Positions 17,424 to 27,548 are shown, numbered from the stretch's first letter. The stretch: 64,000 bases of DNA from an uncultured Prevotella sp. (GCA_900319905.1 ONQB01000008.1:16014-80013), one strand, 5' to 3'. Program-made: numbers and translations. Notes: generated by a model from the sequence alone, not told the origin.

Positions 17424-20336
17424 ATGAAGTATAGAAATATTTTGCTTTTCGTCTGCTCACTGCTTGCTACCGTTGTAGTACAGGCCCAGACCTACCATTA
17501 TGAATCGGTAGCAGGTGACCCCATGCACAGTCGCATCTATACGCTGTCCAATGGCTTGAAGGTCTACCTCAGTGTTAACCACGAGAAACCCCGCGTGCAG
17601 ACCTATATCGCCGTGAAGACAGGGTCACGCAACGATCCGAAGGAGACAACGGGACTGGCCCATTATCTGGAGCACCTTATGTTTAAGGGCTCTACCCATT
17701 TCGGTTCGAGTAATGTGCAGGCTGAGGCTCCCCTGCTCAACGATATAGAACAGCGGTTTGAGGCCTATCGCCATATCACCGACCCTGCGCTTCGTCGTCA
17801 GGCCTACCACGAGATTGACTCCGTGTCGCAGTTGGCGGCCAAGTACAATATTCCCAACGAATATGACAAAATGATGGCCAGCATTGGTTCGGAGGGTAGC
17901 AATGCCTTCACTTCCAACGACGTCACTTGCTATCAGGAGAATATCCCCTCCAACGAGATTGACTCATGGGCCAAGGTGCAGGCTGACCGTTTCAAGAATA
18001 TGGTGATACGTGGCTTCCACACTGAGCTGGAGGCTGTGTACGAGGAGTATAACATAGGCTTGGCCAACGATGGTGAAAAGGAGTGGAATGCGCTCGGCAA
18101 AAAACTCTTTCCCAATCATCCCTATGGCACACAGACAACCATTGGCACGCAGGAACATCTGAAGAATCCGTCCATCACCAACATCAAGAAGTATTTCAAC
18201 CGTTACTATGTGCCAAACAACGTGGCCATCTGCATGGCCGGCGATTTCAACCCTGATAAGGTGATTGCCATCATCGATAAGTATTTCGGCGATTGGAAAA
18301 GCAAGGGCACGGTTACTTTCCCGTCCTTCGCGCCGGTCAAACAGCTGACGACACCCGCCGATACCTCAGTGGTCGGACTGGAAGCCGAAAATGTCATGCT
18401 GGGATGGAGAACAAGTGCGGGCAACAGTGCAGACATCGACACGCTACAGGTCGTTGCCAAAATGCTCTCCAATGGCAAGGCCGGTCTTTTCGACATCAAC
18501 CTTAACACACCGATGAAGGTGATGTCGGCAGGTGCCGAATTGAACACAATGCATGACTATGGCATCTTCCTGCTGTATGGCATCCCCAAGCAGGGACAGT
18601 CGCTGGATAATGTAAAGAAACTTCTGCTCGACGAAATCATCAAGCTGAAACACGGCTTCTTCTCCGACGACCTGCTGCCTTCGGTGGTCAACAACATGAC
18701 GCTATCCTTCTATGAGTCATTGAGAGATAACGACTCACGGGCATCCCGCTTCGTTAATGCTTATGTCAACGACTGTGACTGGGCCGACCGTGTACATGCC
18801 ATCAGCCGCATTTCTAAAATGACGAAGCAACAGATTGTTGACTTTGCCCGCCGTTTCTTCCTTGATGATTATGTGGCGGTGTATAAGCTGCAAGGCGAGG
18901 ACACGACCATTCATAAAATTGACAAACCAGAGATAACGCCTATACCGACCAACAACGACAAGCAGAGCGAGTTCCTGAAACAGGTCATCAATACAACACC
19001 CGCTCCCATTCAGCCGAGGTTTGTTGATTACAAACATGACCTCAAAGTGACACGGACAGGGCGTGGGCTTGATTTCCTCTATAAGCAGAACACCGATGAC
19101 CATCTGTTCAGCCTGACCTATCATTTCCCTGTTGGCAGTGAGAACGATAAGCGCTATGAGATGGCTGAGAGCTATCTGAGCTATGTGGGCACTGACAAAA
19201 TGAGTAATGAAGAAATCAACCAGCGTTTTTACAAGTTGGCCTGCAACTATGATATTTCTGTAGACGGCAACTCGATAGATATTACGTTGACGGGCTTGAG
19301 TAGTTTCATGAACGATGCTGTTGAACTCTTAGAGCAGGTGCTTACGCAGGCGAAGGCTGATACAAGCAGCTACCGACAGTTTGTTGACCTGATATTGAAG
19401 AATCGTGCAGACAACAAGACCAACCAACGCCTCAACTTTAGTGCTTTGCAGGCGTATGGCATGTATGGTTCATACAACCAGTTGCTCAACGATATGTCTG
19501 AGGCCGAATTGCGTAGCGCTGACCCTCAGGCACTGCTTGGACTGCTGTCGCAGCTCAAAAACTATAAGCACACCTTATTATATTATGGCCCAGAGAGTCT
19601 GAAAGACGTCAATAAGTTGGTTAGCCGAGTCCATGTCACTCCTAAGACATTTACCGCAATCCCGGCCGGCAAACCCTATCTGCATCAGCCCACGACCGCC
19701 AATGAGGTGTGGCTCGCCCCGTACGATGCCAAAAACATCTACATGACGATGTACCATTGTGAAAACACGAAGTTCTCGCCAAGCAATGCCTCCATCGAAG
19801 CTTTGTTCAATGAGTATTTCTGCAGTGGCATGAATGCTATTGTGTTCCAGGAGATACGTGAGGCTCGCGGACTGGCATATTCTGCCGGTGCTTCTTATGT
19901 GAGGCCCTATACCCATCCGCGTCAGGATTCGGAGTACTTCGCGACGTATGTCATTTCGCAGAACGACAAGATGATGGACTGCATCAACGAGTTCAATGTA
20001 CTGCTCAACGACATGCCACAGCGTGAGGCCGGATTTAAACTGGCCAAACAGACATTGCTCAAGAGTCTGGCATCCAATCGTACCACGCGTGAGAATGTGC
20101 TCTGGAGCTATCTGAGGGCCAAGGAACTCGGCATTGACTACGATCTCAACGAGCGCATCTACCGTGAACTGCCGTCGCTGACCTTGGACAACCTCATGGA
20201 TTTTGCCCGCACGCATATCAAAGACAAGCCTTTCCGCTATCTTATCTTGGGCGACGAGAAGAACCTTGATGTGAAGTCATTGGAGAAGATTGCACCGGTT
20301 CGCAAACTGACGACAACCGAAATCTTCGGTTATTGA
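17424..20336 (+). CDS. M16-family zinc metallopeptidase, two-module
   Basis: A 970-residue exported protease. A signal peptide (about 1-22, ending VQAQ) is followed by the active M16 module with the inverted zinc motif HxxEH (His80, Glu83, His84) and the downstream metal-ligand glutamate region ELEAVYEEYN near residues 202-208. The second half (from about residue 500) is the inactive M16_C-type partner that closes the chamber. Such periplasmic pitrilysin-like enzymes degrade short peptides. Length matches full-size two-half M16 proteins. It probably shares a transcript with the DUF4954-like gene 32 bp upstream. Confidence 0.93.
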   Translation: MKYRNILLFVCSLLATVVVQAQTYHYESVAGDPMHSRIYTLSNGLKVYLSVNHEKPRVQTYIAVKTGSRNDPKETTGLAHYLEHLMFKGSTHFGSSNVQAEAPLLNDIEQRFEAYRHITDPALRRQAYHEIDSVSQLAAKYNIPNEYDKMMASIGSEGSNAFTSNDVTCYQENIPSNEIDSWAKVQADRFKNMVIRGFHTELEAVYEEYNIGLANDGEKEWNALGKKLFPNHPYGTQTTIGTQEHLKNPSITNIKKYFNRYYVPNNVAICMAGDFNPDKVIAIIDKYFGDWKSKGTVTFPSFAPVKQLTTPADTSVVGLEAENVMLGWRTSAGNSADIDTLQVVAKMLSNGKAGLFDINLNTPMKVMSAGAELNTMHDYGIFLLYGIPKQGQSLDNVKKLLLDEIIKLKHGFFSDDLLPSVVNNMTLSFYESLRDNDSRASRFVNAYVNDCDWADRVHAISRISKMTKQQIVDFARRFFLDDYVAVYKLQGEDTTIHKIDKPEITPIPTNNDKQSEFLKQVINTTPAPIQPRFVDYKHDLKVTRTGRGLDFLYKQNTDDHLFSLTYHFPVGSENDKRYEMAESYLSYVGTDKMSNEEINQRFYKLACNYDISVDGNSIDITLTGLSSFMNDAVELLEQVLTQAKADTSSYRQFVDLILKNRADNKTNQRLNFSALQAYGMYGSYNQLLNDMSEAELRSADPQALLGLLSQLKNYKHTLLYYGPESLKDVNKLVSRVHVTPKTFTAIPAGKPYLHQPTTANEVWLAPYDAKNIYMTMYHCENTKFSPSNASIEALFNEYFCSGMNAIVFQEIREARGLAYSAGASYVRPYTHPRQDSEYFATYVISQNDKMMDCINEFNVLLNDMPQREAGFKLAKQTLLKSLASNRTTRENVLWSYLRAKELGIDYDLNERIYRELPSLTLDNLMDFARTHIKDKPFRYLILGDEKNLDVKSLEKIAPVRKLTTTEIFGY

Positions 20337-20408
20337 TCATGCGCTTTCAGATAAGATTATCCAGACAGAATCATATTATTATATCAACAAACATTATATT
20401 TTACTATT

Positions 20409-22052
20409 ATGGCAAAACCAGTTGATTTCAAGTATGCTCCTATGTTCCAACTTGGAGCTGATGACACCGAGTACCGGCTGCTTACCAAGGAAGGTGTAAG
20501 CACGGCGGAATTCGAAGGTAAGGAGATCCTCAAGATTTCCAAAGAAGCCCTTACGCTGCTGGCTCAGGAAGCCTTCCACGATGTGGAGTTCTGCCTGCGT
20601 CGTAAGCACAATGAGCAGGTTGCCGCCATCCTCAGCGATCCTGAGGCTTCCGACAATGATAAGTATGTGGCACTGACGCTGCTGCGCAATGCCGAGACGG
20701 CTGTCAAGGGCGTGCTGCCCTTCTGTCAGGACACGGGCACAGCCATCATTCATGGTGAGAAGGGTCAACGCGTGTGGACTGACTTTGACGAAGAGGAGGC
20801 GCTGTCGCGTGGCGTTTACAACACCTATACGCAGGACAACCTGCGCTATTCCCAGAATGCACCGCTGACCATGTATGAAGAGGTCAACACCAAGTGCAAC
20901 CTGCCGGCTCAAATCGATATTGAGGCTACTGAGGGTGAGGAGTATCGCTTTGTGATGGTAGCAAAGGGTGGTGGCTCGGCCAACAAGACCTATTTCTATC
21001 CCATGACCAAGGCTACGATTCAGAACGAAGGCACACTGCTGCCGTTCCTCGTGGAGAAGATGAAGAGCCTTGGCACGGCTGCCTGCCCTCCATACCACAT
21101 CTGCTTCGTCATCGGTGGTACGTCGGCTGAGAAAAACTTGCTGACTGTGAAGCTTGGTTCCATCCATTATCTTGACAATCTGCCCACATCCGGTGACGAG
21201 ACGGGCCGCGCCTTCCGCGACCTCGACCTTGAAGCCAAGTTGCTGAAGGAAGCCCATAAGATAGGCCTCGGCGCACAGTTCGGTGGTAAGGCTTTCGCTC
21301 ACGACGTGCGTGTCATCCGTCTGCCCCGTCATGGTGCCAGTTGCCCCATCGGTTTGGGTGTGAGCTGCTCTGCCGATCGTAACATTAAGGCCAAAATCAA
21401 TCGCGACGGTGTGTGGTTGGAGAAGATGGATACTAATCCCGGTAACCTTATCCCTGCTGAACTGCAGCAACCTGGTGAGAATGGCGGCGTGGTCATCAAC
21501 CTCGACGAGGGTATCGACAAGGCTCGTGCCATCCTGACCAAATATCCTGTCTCCACGCGTGTCATCCTTAACGGTACCATCATCGTAGCCCGCGACATCG
21601 CGCATGCCAAGCTGAAGGCCCGTTTGGACAACGGCGAGGATCTGCCACAGTACTTCAAGGATCATCCCGTGCTCTATGCCGGACCTGCAAAGACTCCGGA
21701 AGGCTATCCCTGCGGTTCTATGGGACCGACTACCAGTAACCGTATGGATCCTTATGTGGATGAGTTCCAGGCTCACGGCGGTAGCTTGATCATGATTGGT
21801 AAAGGCAACCGTACGCAGGTGGTGACTGATGCCTGCCAGAAGCACGGCGGCTTCTATCTGGGTACGATCGGCGGCGTGGCTGCAGTGCTCAGCCAGGACT
21901 GCATCAAGAGCATTGAATGTGTCGAGTATCCTGAACTTGGAATGGAGGCTATCTGGAAGATTACGGTCAGCAACTTCCCTGCCTTCATCCTTGTGGATGA
22001 CAAGGGGCATGACTTCTTCAAGGAACTGAAGCCTTGGAAGTGCAGCTGCTAA
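20409..22052 (+). CDS. fumA: Fumarate hydratase, class I (Fe-S)
   Basis: A 547-residue single-chain iron-sulfur fumarase, the same length as Escherichia coli FumA/FumB. It interconverts fumarate and malate; in this kind of anaerobe it runs mainly toward fumarate to feed fumarate reduction and succinate formation. Typical segments are [15 protein letters not shown] (cluster cysteine near 105), [43 protein letters not shown] and, near the end, GTIGGVAAV with [19 protein letters not shown]. Only a near-consensus -7 box (TATATTTT at 20395-20402) is seen. A strong hairpin follows the stop. Confidence 0.93.
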   Translation: MAKPVDFKYAPMFQLGADDTEYRLLTKEGVSTAEFEGKEILKISKEALTLLAQEAFHDVEFCLRRKHNEQVAAILSDPEASDNDKYVALTLLRNAETAVKGVLPFCQDTGTAIIHGEKGQRVWTDFDEEEALSRGVYNTYTQDNLRYSQNAPLTMYEEVNTKCNLPAQIDIEATEGEEYRFVMVAKGGGSANKTYFYPMTKATIQNEGTLLPFLVEKMKSLGTAACPPYHICFVIGGTSAEKNLLTVKLGSIHYLDNLPTSGDETGRAFRDLDLEAKLLKEAHKIGLGAQFGGKAFAHDVRVIRLPRHGASCPIGLGVSCSADRNIKAKINRDGVWLEKMDTNPGNLIPAELQQPGENGGVVINLDEGIDKARAILTKYPVSTRVILNGTIIVARDIAHAKLKARLDNGEDLPQYFKDHPVLYAGPAKTPEGYPCGSMGPTTSNRMDPYVDEFQAHGGSLIMIGKGNRTQVVTDACQKHGGFYLGTIGGVAAVLSQDCIKSIECVEYPELGMEAIWKITVSNFPAFILVDDKGHDFFKELKPWKCSC

Positions 22053-22083
22053 TGGCAAGAAGCATATAGTTGACTCTATATAA

Positions 22084-22128
22084 AAAGGGACTGCGCCAAA
22101 GGTTGCATGCTTTGGGCACAGTCCCTTT
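22084..22128. terminator. Terminator hairpin, GGGACTG family
   Basis: Arms AAAGGGACTG...CCAAAG and CTTTGG...CAGTCCCTTT form a stem of about 17 bp around an 8-nt loop. The outer arm is shared with the hairpin after spt at 47922. Confidence 0.8.
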
Positions 22129-22161
22129 AATAATTTAAGATTTTAATGGCATCATCTTTTG

Positions 22162-22169
22162 TAAGTTTG
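22162..22169 (+). promoter_or_regulatory. -7 box of the YgbA-like gene
   Basis: TAAGTTTG matches TAnnTTTG. It places the transcript start just upstream of 22180 and favours the ATG at 22210 over the TTG at 22180. Confidence 0.5.
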
Positions 22170-22209
22170 TAGACCGTTATTGCAGACAATTGCTGAAAGA
22201 GATAAATTC

Positions 22210-22509
22210 ATGGGTAAAGTCATAGAAAGAGAAAAGCGCATCATCGCTTTGATGATACGCTTGTATTGTCGTCATAAGTTGAAGCAGAAGGAGCCTGACG
22301 CTGAGCATGCAGCGCTGATAGAGTATTGTCAGACACAGCTTAGCCATTGTCGTTGGCAAGACGAGAAGCCGCCTTGCAAATTCTGTACCTCTCATTGCTA
22401 CGCTAAAAAACAGCGGGAGCAAGTGCGCCTTATCATGAGATGGATGGGGCCGCGCATGGTGCTCTATGCTCCGCTGGAAGTGGTGAGACACTTGCTGAAG
22501 AAAGGATAG
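22210..22509 (+). CDS. YgbA-family (nitrous oxide-stimulated promoter) protein
   Basis: A 99-residue cysteine-rich protein: REKRIIALMIRLYCRHK at the N terminus, CKFCTSHCY in the middle and REQVRLIMRWMGPRMVLY near the C terminus. This is the pattern of the YgbA/NO-stimulated promoter family, whose members respond to nitrosative stress in enterobacteria and carry four conserved cysteines that could hold a metal. Its biochemical role is not settled. A longer frame begins with TTG at 22180, but the family start lies just before REKR, so 22210 is chosen. It is a single gene convergent with tcdA. Confidence 0.8.
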   Translation: MGKVIEREKRIIALMIRLYCRHKLKQKEPDAEHAALIEYCQTQLSHCRWQDEKPPCKFCTSHCYAKKQREQVRLIMRWMGPRMVLYAPLEVVRHLLKKG

Positions 22510-22593
22510 AACCTTGGCAGGTGTTGAGCATGCCGCATGCACATGACAGCATGTTATTGGTCCTGCTGTCTGTTGTCTGCCGGCTCTGCACTG

Positions 22594-23499
22594 TCAGACG
22601 GTAGTTTTTTCATTTTCTTCCTGTGCTGCTTTCTTCTTGGCAATACGCTCTCTGTAGTCATTGAGATAAGCCTCATGCCGGAGCGCAGCCTCATGGGCAT
22701 ATGTGTTATCGGGATCTTTGGCAAGGTCGATGCGCATGGTGTGGGCCATGGCGATCAGGTCCTTTACCACTTCACTGCCACAAAGCAATCCGGCTGTGGC
22801 AGGTACCCACGCGTTGCTGCTTGGGATAGTGTGGCGTTCCGTGCACGACCGCATGTCCTTGGCCGGGCAGATACAGTGAAAGCGGCAACTGATATCGTCC
22901 TGCTCGATGCTCTCCAACGGCAGCTCAGGACTGTAGACCACCTTGAGATGCTTGATACCGGTCTTGCGCAGTTTCTTGCGTATCACTTTGGCCAGAGGGT
23001 CATTGATGGTTTTCCAGATGTCGGTGACGCGCAGCTGTGAGGCATCAAGCTTATAGGCAGCGCCCATGCACGAGATGATGGGAATGCCGAGATCGTGACA
23101 CCGACGGATCAAATCGAGCTTGGCTGTCACGGTGTCGATGCAGTCCACCACATAGTTATAATTGGAGAAGTCGAATTGCTCAGCGTTGTCGGGCAGATAG
23201 AAGGTCTGGTACTTCCTGACGTGACAACGGGGGTTGATGTCGTGTATACGCTCTTCGGCAACGTCTACTTTGTGTTTGCCAACAGTTGATATCGTGGCCA
23301 AGATCTGTCGGTTGACATTGGTCAGGCATACGCGGTCGTCATCGATGATATCGAGTGCGCCTACGCCGCTGCGTGCCAGTACTTCAACCACATATCCGCC
23401 TACACCGCCAACGCCAAAGACGGCAACGCGTGAGCCGTTGAGCGTGTCGATAGCCGGCTTGCCCAACAGTAATTGTGTGCGAGAGAATTGATCCTGCAT
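22594..23499 (-). CDS. tcdA: tRNA threonylcarbamoyladenosine dehydratase
   Basis: A 301-residue E1-like enzyme. It activates the carboxyl of t6A37 in ANN-decoding tRNAs with ATP and cyclises it to ct6A. The ThiF/E1 fold is clear: FSRTQLLLG start, nucleotide-binding GVGGVGG (residues 29-35), DIIDDDRVCLTNVNRQ and VVDCIDTVTAKLDL. The C-terminal tail is Lys/Glu-rich. It is transcribed divergently from the small membrane-protein gene, with opposing -7 boxes 12 bp apart. Confidence 0.92.
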   Translation of the reverse strand: MQDQFSRTQLLLGKPAIDTLNGSRVAVFGVGGVGGYVVEVLARSGVGALDIIDDDRVCLTNVNRQILATISTVGKHKVDVAEERIHDINPRCHVRKYQTFYLPDNAEQFDFSNYNYVVDCIDTVTAKLDLIRRCHDLGIPIISCMGAAYKLDASQLRVTDIWKTINDPLAKVIRKKLRKTGIKHLKVVYSPELPLESIEQDDISCRFHCICPAKDMRSCTERHTIPSSNAWVPATAGLLCGSEVVKDLIAMAHTMRIDLAKDPDNTYAHEAALRHEAYLNDYRERIAKKKAAQEENEKTTV

Positions 23500-23543
23500 G
23501 ATGGAATGCTGTGTTTATCTTGAATTTTTTTGCTTTAACAAGG

Positions 23544-23551
23544 CAAAGTTA
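23544..23551 (-). promoter_or_regulatory. -7 box of tcdA
   Basis: Reads TAACTTTG on the minus strand, 44 nt before the tcdA ATG. It lies 12 bp from the opposing box at 23564, so the two promoters overlap. Confidence 0.55.
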
Positions 23552-23563
23552 CGCAATTTTTCC

Positions 23564-23571
23564 TACCTTTG
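23564..23571 (+). promoter_or_regulatory. -7 box of the 125-aa membrane-protein gene
   Basis: TACCTTTG, 21 nt before the ATG at 23593. No TTTG is seen at the usual -33 distance. Confidence 0.55.
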
Positions 23572-23592
23572 CTAATAAATATCGAATAAACA

Positions 23593-23970
23593 ATGTCAAA
23601 ACAGAAATATCCCATTGAGTTTGAGTCTTATTGGAAGGCACATGAGGCTGAATTGATACAGGTGGCGCCACGTGCGTTGCGTGAAGAGCGGAACAACAGT
23701 AGCAAGATGAATACGGCCGGCGACTGGATGCTCTATATCATTCCTTTCATCGTGATGGTAGGCTTCCTGAATACCAAACTCATCAGCAATGAGATGTTCA
23801 ACTTTATAGTTAGCATCGTGCTTGGCGTGTTGTGCTTCGGCATTGTGACGTATATCAAGCCTTACATTACCAACAAACGCAATATTGTTGATATTGACAA
23901 GGACATCGAGGATTATTTCTTCAGCATTTATCAGAAGGAGGGAGTGGACGGCTTGAAGAAGCTCCTTTAG
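23593..23970 (+). CDS. Small membrane protein, unknown function
   Basis: 125 residues with two predicted membrane helices (about 49-66 and 73-92) between a charged N-terminal region and a charged C-terminal tail ending in a short amphipathic helix. I do not recognise the family. It has its own -7 box, is divergent from tcdA and convergent with hemW (10 bp between stops). A good promoter and normal composition support a real gene. Confidence 0.7.
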   Translation: MSKQKYPIEFESYWKAHEAELIQVAPRALREERNNSSKMNTAGDWMLYIIPFIVMVGFLNTKLISNEMFNFIVSIVLGVLCFGIVTYIKPYITNKRNIVDIDKDIEDYFFSIYQKEGVDGLKKLL

Positions 23971-23980
23971 CTTCCTCCGG

Positions 23981-25126
23981 TTATACGTGCATCAGGTCGC
24001 TCATGATGATATTGCTGATGTTGATGCCCTGTCGTGTGAGCCGTATGTGACCGTCTTCCTCAATGAGCATACCGCGACGAAGGTAATCCTTGGCACAGCT
24101 TATCAGATATTCACGATAGGGTGGCGTCAGGCAGCGAAGGTCAATGCCCTCCGAAGTTCGAAGCGCGGTTGTGACGATATCGTCATAGTGTGTATTGTCG
24201 TCAATCTTCTCTTCTTCATAAGGTAGCCTCCCGGTGCTGATGCTGTCGATGTATTGTTTGATGTTGTCCGGATTCCAGTGACGTGTGCGTTGGTAATAGC
24301 TGTGTGCGCCGGCACCCAGTCCTATGTAGGGCGTGTCGTGCCAATAACTACTGTTGTGGCGACTGCGCCATGGACTGCGCTGTTGTCCGTCTTTGCGGGC
24401 AAAGTTGCTGATTTCATAATGCTCATAGCCGGCCGCGGTGAGCATGTCGATCAGCGTGTCATACATTTTCAGGCTTAGCTCTTCGTCGATTTGATTCACC
24501 TTACCGCTTTGTAGCATGCTGTAGAGCGCAGTGCCCTCTTCATACATAAGTCCATAGGCTGATATATGCTCTGGCTGGAGGGAGAGCGCATGCTCAACGT
24601 CGCTTTTCCATTCGCTGAGCGTCTCTTCGGGAAAGCCGAACATCAGATCAAGGCTGATGTTGGTGATGCCGTCCTGTCTCAGACAGTCAACAGCCTGCTC
24701 CACTTCCTTGGCATTGTGACGGCGATGCAGAAAACGCAGACGTTCGTCCGAGAAGGTCTGTGCGCCCATGCTCACGCGATTGACGGGTAAATGTGAGAAC
24801 ATCCCATGGTGGATGTCGTCAGGATTGCACTCCATTGTCACCTCTGCATCGGCGTTGACCTCATATACCTTATTATATATATGGTCGAACAATTGGGTCA
24901 AGTCTTCATGCGAGAGCTGACTGGGCGTACCGCCGCCAAGATAGATGGTGGCCAGCCTCGGCTTGTAGGGTAACAGCTCCATCTCTTGGCACAGCGCATC
25001 GGTGTATTGGTGTCGCAACGGCAGAAAGGTGGTAGAATAGAAACCGCAGTAGATGCAGCGACTGGCGCAAAATGGAATGTGAATGTACAATCCGGCATCT
25101 GGGTGATTGACAGTTGTTGGAATCAT
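23981..25126 (-). CDS. hemW: Radical SAM heme chaperone HemW
   Basis: A 381-residue radical SAM protein related to coproporphyrinogen III dehydrogenase HemN. The cluster motif CxxxCxxC is Cys20-Cys24-Cys27 within IHIPFCASRCIYCGFY, followed by LGGGTPS and VTMECNPDD. The extra cluster-binding cysteine of true HemN is not in its usual place just after the motif (GFY follows), which favours HemW, a chaperone that binds heme and delivers it to respiratory enzymes, over the oxidase. The C-terminal HemN_C-type domain is present. No strong promoter is visible in the 180 bp upstream on this strand. Confidence 0.88.
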   Translation of the reverse strand: MIPTTVNHPDAGLYIHIPFCASRCIYCGFYSTTFLPLRHQYTDALCQEMELLPYKPRLATIYLGGGTPSQLSHEDLTQLFDHIYNKVYEVNADAEVTMECNPDDIHHGMFSHLPVNRVSMGAQTFSDERLRFLHRRHNAKEVEQAVDCLRQDGITNISLDLMFGFPEETLSEWKSDVEHALSLQPEHISAYGLMYEEGTALYSMLQSGKVNQIDEELSLKMYDTLIDMLTAAGYEHYEISNFARKDGQQRSPWRSRHNSSYWHDTPYIGLGAGAHSYYQRTRHWNPDNIKQYIDSISTGRLPYEEEKIDDNTHYDDIVTTALRTSEGIDLRCLTPPYREYLISCAKDYLRRGMLIEEDGHIRLTRQGINISNIIMSDLMHV

Positions 25127-25205
25127 GAAATGACGAAATCTATTAGTCCTTATGAGGCAAAAGTACTAATTAGTTTTAAAATACGGAACTTTTTTGTCAT
25201 TTTCC

Positions 25206-25236
25206 TTTGAGGTTATTTGATTTTTCCCTAACTTTA
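25206..25236 (+). promoter_or_regulatory. Candidate promoter of the EF-G paralogue
   Basis: TTTG at 25206-25209, 19 bp, TAACTTTA at 25229-25236 (last base off consensus). It leaves a leader of about 70 nt before the ATG at 25311. The -7 deviation could mean dependence on an activator. Confidence 0.45.
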
Positions 25237-25310
25237 ACATCGATAACGACTGCGAGACAGTCACGTGATTATCAAAACCGATTTAATACTAACAATTAAA
25301 AACTTTTGAT

Positions 25311-27473
25311 ATGAAAGTATATCAGACTAACGAAATTAAAAACATCGCGCTCATTGGCGCCAAAGGTAGCGGCAAGACCACGCTTGCCGAGAGTATGCTG
25401 TTTGAGGCTGGAGTCATAAAGCGTCGTGGTACGGTAGAGCAGAAGAATACCGTTTCCGACTTCATGCCTGTAGAATTGAATTTGGGTTATTCCGTTTTTC
25501 CTACGGTCTTTCATGCAGAGTGGAATAACAAGAAACTGAATATTATAGACTGCCCGGGGTCTGATGACTTCGTAGGAGGTGCCATTACTGCACTCAATGT
25601 CACTGACCTCGCCGTCGTCCTTATCAACGGCCAGTATGGTCCCGAAGTAGGAACGCAGAACAATTTCCGTTATACTGATAAGCTCAAGAAGCCTGTCATC
25701 TTCCTCGTCAACCAGCTCGACTCTGAGAAGTGCGACTTTGACAATGTCATCAATCAGATGCATGATGTGTACGGCTCGAAGTGCGTACAGATACAATATC
25801 CTCTTGAGACGGGCCCCAATTTCCACAGTCTCATTGATGTGCTGATCATGAAGAAGTTGTCATGGGGTGCCGATGGCGGTGAGCCTAAACGTGAGGAGAT
25901 TCCCGCTGAAGAGAAAGAAAAGGCCGACGAACTGCATAAAGCACTCGTTGAGGCAGCTGCCGAGAATGACGAGGGATTGATGGAGAAGTTCTTCGACGAC
26001 GAAGTGCTCACGGAGGATGAGTTGCGTATGGGTATTCGCAAAGGACTTATCAATCGTGATATGTTCCCTGTGTTCTGTGTCGATGCTTTGAAGGACATGG
26101 GCGTGCAGCGTCTGATGGAGTTCTTGGGCAATGTTGTGCCTTTTGTAAGTGACATGCCTGCCTATCGTGACACTCGTGGCGAAGAAGTTCCTTCCGACAG
26201 CAAGGGGCTTGAAAGCCTTTATTTCTTCAAGACCGGTGTTGAACCCCATATTGGTGAGGTGAGCTACTTCAAAGTGATGAGTGGTACGGTGCATGCCGGC
26301 GATGACCTGACCAATGCCGACCGCGGTTCAAAGGAGCGCCTTGGTCAGATCTATGCTTGTGCCGGTGCTAATCGTGTCCCCGTGGATGAGCTTGTAGCTG
26401 GTGATATCGGTTGCACAGTGAAATTGAAGGATGTCAAGACCGGTAATACCCTTGACGGTAAGGGAGCCGAGAACATCCGCTTTGACTTTGTGAAGTATCC
26501 TCGTCCGAAGTATTCACGTGCCATCAAAGCCAAGAATCCTCAGGAACTTGAGAAGGTGATGGTAGCGCTGACCCGCATGCGCCAGGAAGATCCAACTTGG
26601 GTTGTGGAACAGAGCAAGGAGTTGCGTCAGACCATTGTCCACGGCCAGGGCGAGTTTCATTTGCGTGTGCTCAAGTGGCGTTTAGAGAACAATGAAAAAC
26701 TGGAGGTGGAATACGAGGAGCCACGTGTGCCTTATCGTGAGACCATCACTAAGAAGGCGAAGGCCAACTACCGGCATAAGAAGCAGAGTGGTGGTGCTGG
26801 ACAGTTCGGCGAAGTCTCTCTGATCATTGAGCCTTATGCTGAGGGCATGCCTGATCCGACGGTTTATAAGTTCGACGGCCAGGAGTTCAAGATGAGCATC
26901 AAGTCAAAGGAGGAGAAAGACTTGCCTTGGGGTGGTAAACTGCAATTTATTAACAGTGTTGTAGGCGGTGCCATTGATGCCAGGTTTATGCCCGCCATTC
27001 TGAAGGGTGTGATGGACTGCATGGAGCGTGGTCCGCTTACCGGCAGCTATGCCCGGGACGTGCGTGTGGTGGTCTACGATGGTAAGATGCATCCTGTTGA
27101 CTCCAATGAGTTGTCGTTTACGCTTGCAGCTCGTCATGCGTTCTCCGATGCCTTTAAGGCTGCGGGTCCGAAGATTCTCGAGCCTATCTATGACCTGGAA
27201 ATCTTTGTGCCGTCAGACTATATGGGCGACGTGATGAGCGATCTGCAGGGACGTCGTGCCATCATCATGGGCATGGACTCTGAAGCCGGCTATCAGAAGT
27301 TGCAGGCTAAGATTCCACTCAAAGAGCTTTCCAACTATAGTGTGGCGCTTAGTTCGCTCACCGGAGGTCGTGCCAGTTTCACGGCAAAGTTCGCAAGCTA
27401 CGAACTTGTGCCTGGTGACATTCAGACGAAGCTGATCGCCGAACATGAGAAGGAGCAAGAGGAAGAAGAATAG
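25311..27473 (+). CDS. fusA2: Elongation factor G paralogue with altered G domain (EF-G2 type)
   Basis: A 720-residue five-domain EF-G homologue. The P-loop GAKGSGKTT (Lys22) is intact, but the G3 motif reads DCPGSDDF (80-87) where canonical EF-G has DTPGHVDF, so the catalytic histidine is serine (Ser84). G4 is NQLD (134-137) in place of NKMD. Domains II-V are present, ending in Glu-rich residues. Bacteroides carry such a second EF-G (EF-G2), reported to support translocation without GTP hydrolysis and to be induced by carbon limitation through the regulator Cur. The sequence fits that protein well. The housekeeping fusA is not in this window. Confidence 0.85.
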   Translation: MKVYQTNEIKNIALIGAKGSGKTTLAESMLFEAGVIKRRGTVEQKNTVSDFMPVELNLGYSVFPTVFHAEWNNKKLNIIDCPGSDDFVGGAITALNVTDLAVVLINGQYGPEVGTQNNFRYTDKLKKPVIFLVNQLDSEKCDFDNVINQMHDVYGSKCVQIQYPLETGPNFHSLIDVLIMKKLSWGADGGEPKREEIPAEEKEKADELHKALVEAAAENDEGLMEKFFDDEVLTEDELRMGIRKGLINRDMFPVFCVDALKDMGVQRLMEFLGNVVPFVSDMPAYRDTRGEEVPSDSKGLESLYFFKTGVEPHIGEVSYFKVMSGTVHAGDDLTNADRGSKERLGQIYACAGANRVPVDELVAGDIGCTVKLKDVKTGNTLDGKGAENIRFDFVKYPRPKYSRAIKAKNPQELEKVMVALTRMRQEDPTWVVEQSKELRQTIVHGQGEFHLRVLKWRLENNEKLEVEYEEPRVPYRETITKKAKANYRHKKQSGGAGQFGEVSLIIEPYAEGMPDPTVYKFDGQEFKMSIKSKEEKDLPWGGKLQFINSVVGGAIDARFMPAILKGVMDCMERGPLTGSYARDVRVVVYDGKMHPVDSNELSFTLAARHAFSDAFKAAGPKILEPIYDLEIFVPSDYMGDVMSDLQGRRAIIMGMDSEAGYQKLQAKIPLKELSNYSVALSSLTGGRASFTAKFASYELVPGDIQTKLIAEHEKEQEEEE

Positions 27474-27506
27474 GATCGTCTTCGGTCAATGAGACGACAT
27501 GTACAC

Positions 27507-27548
27507 AAGCCCTATGCAGAAGGATATAACGGCCTTGGCATGGGGCTT
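27507..27548. terminator. Hairpin after the EF-G paralogue gene
   Basis: AAGCCCTATGC (27507-27517) pairs with GCATGGGGCTT (27538-27548), 10 of 11 bp, with a 20-nt loop and a weak T-rich tail. The rest of the 27474-27742 gap shows only a stray TATCTTTG at 27634 and no gene. Confidence 0.45.

Noticed and set aside
20394-22058. 554-residue open frame antisense to the fumarase gene
   Set aside because: It mirrors almost the whole fumarase gene, has no promoter or recognisable domain, and is explained by codon bias of the sense strand.
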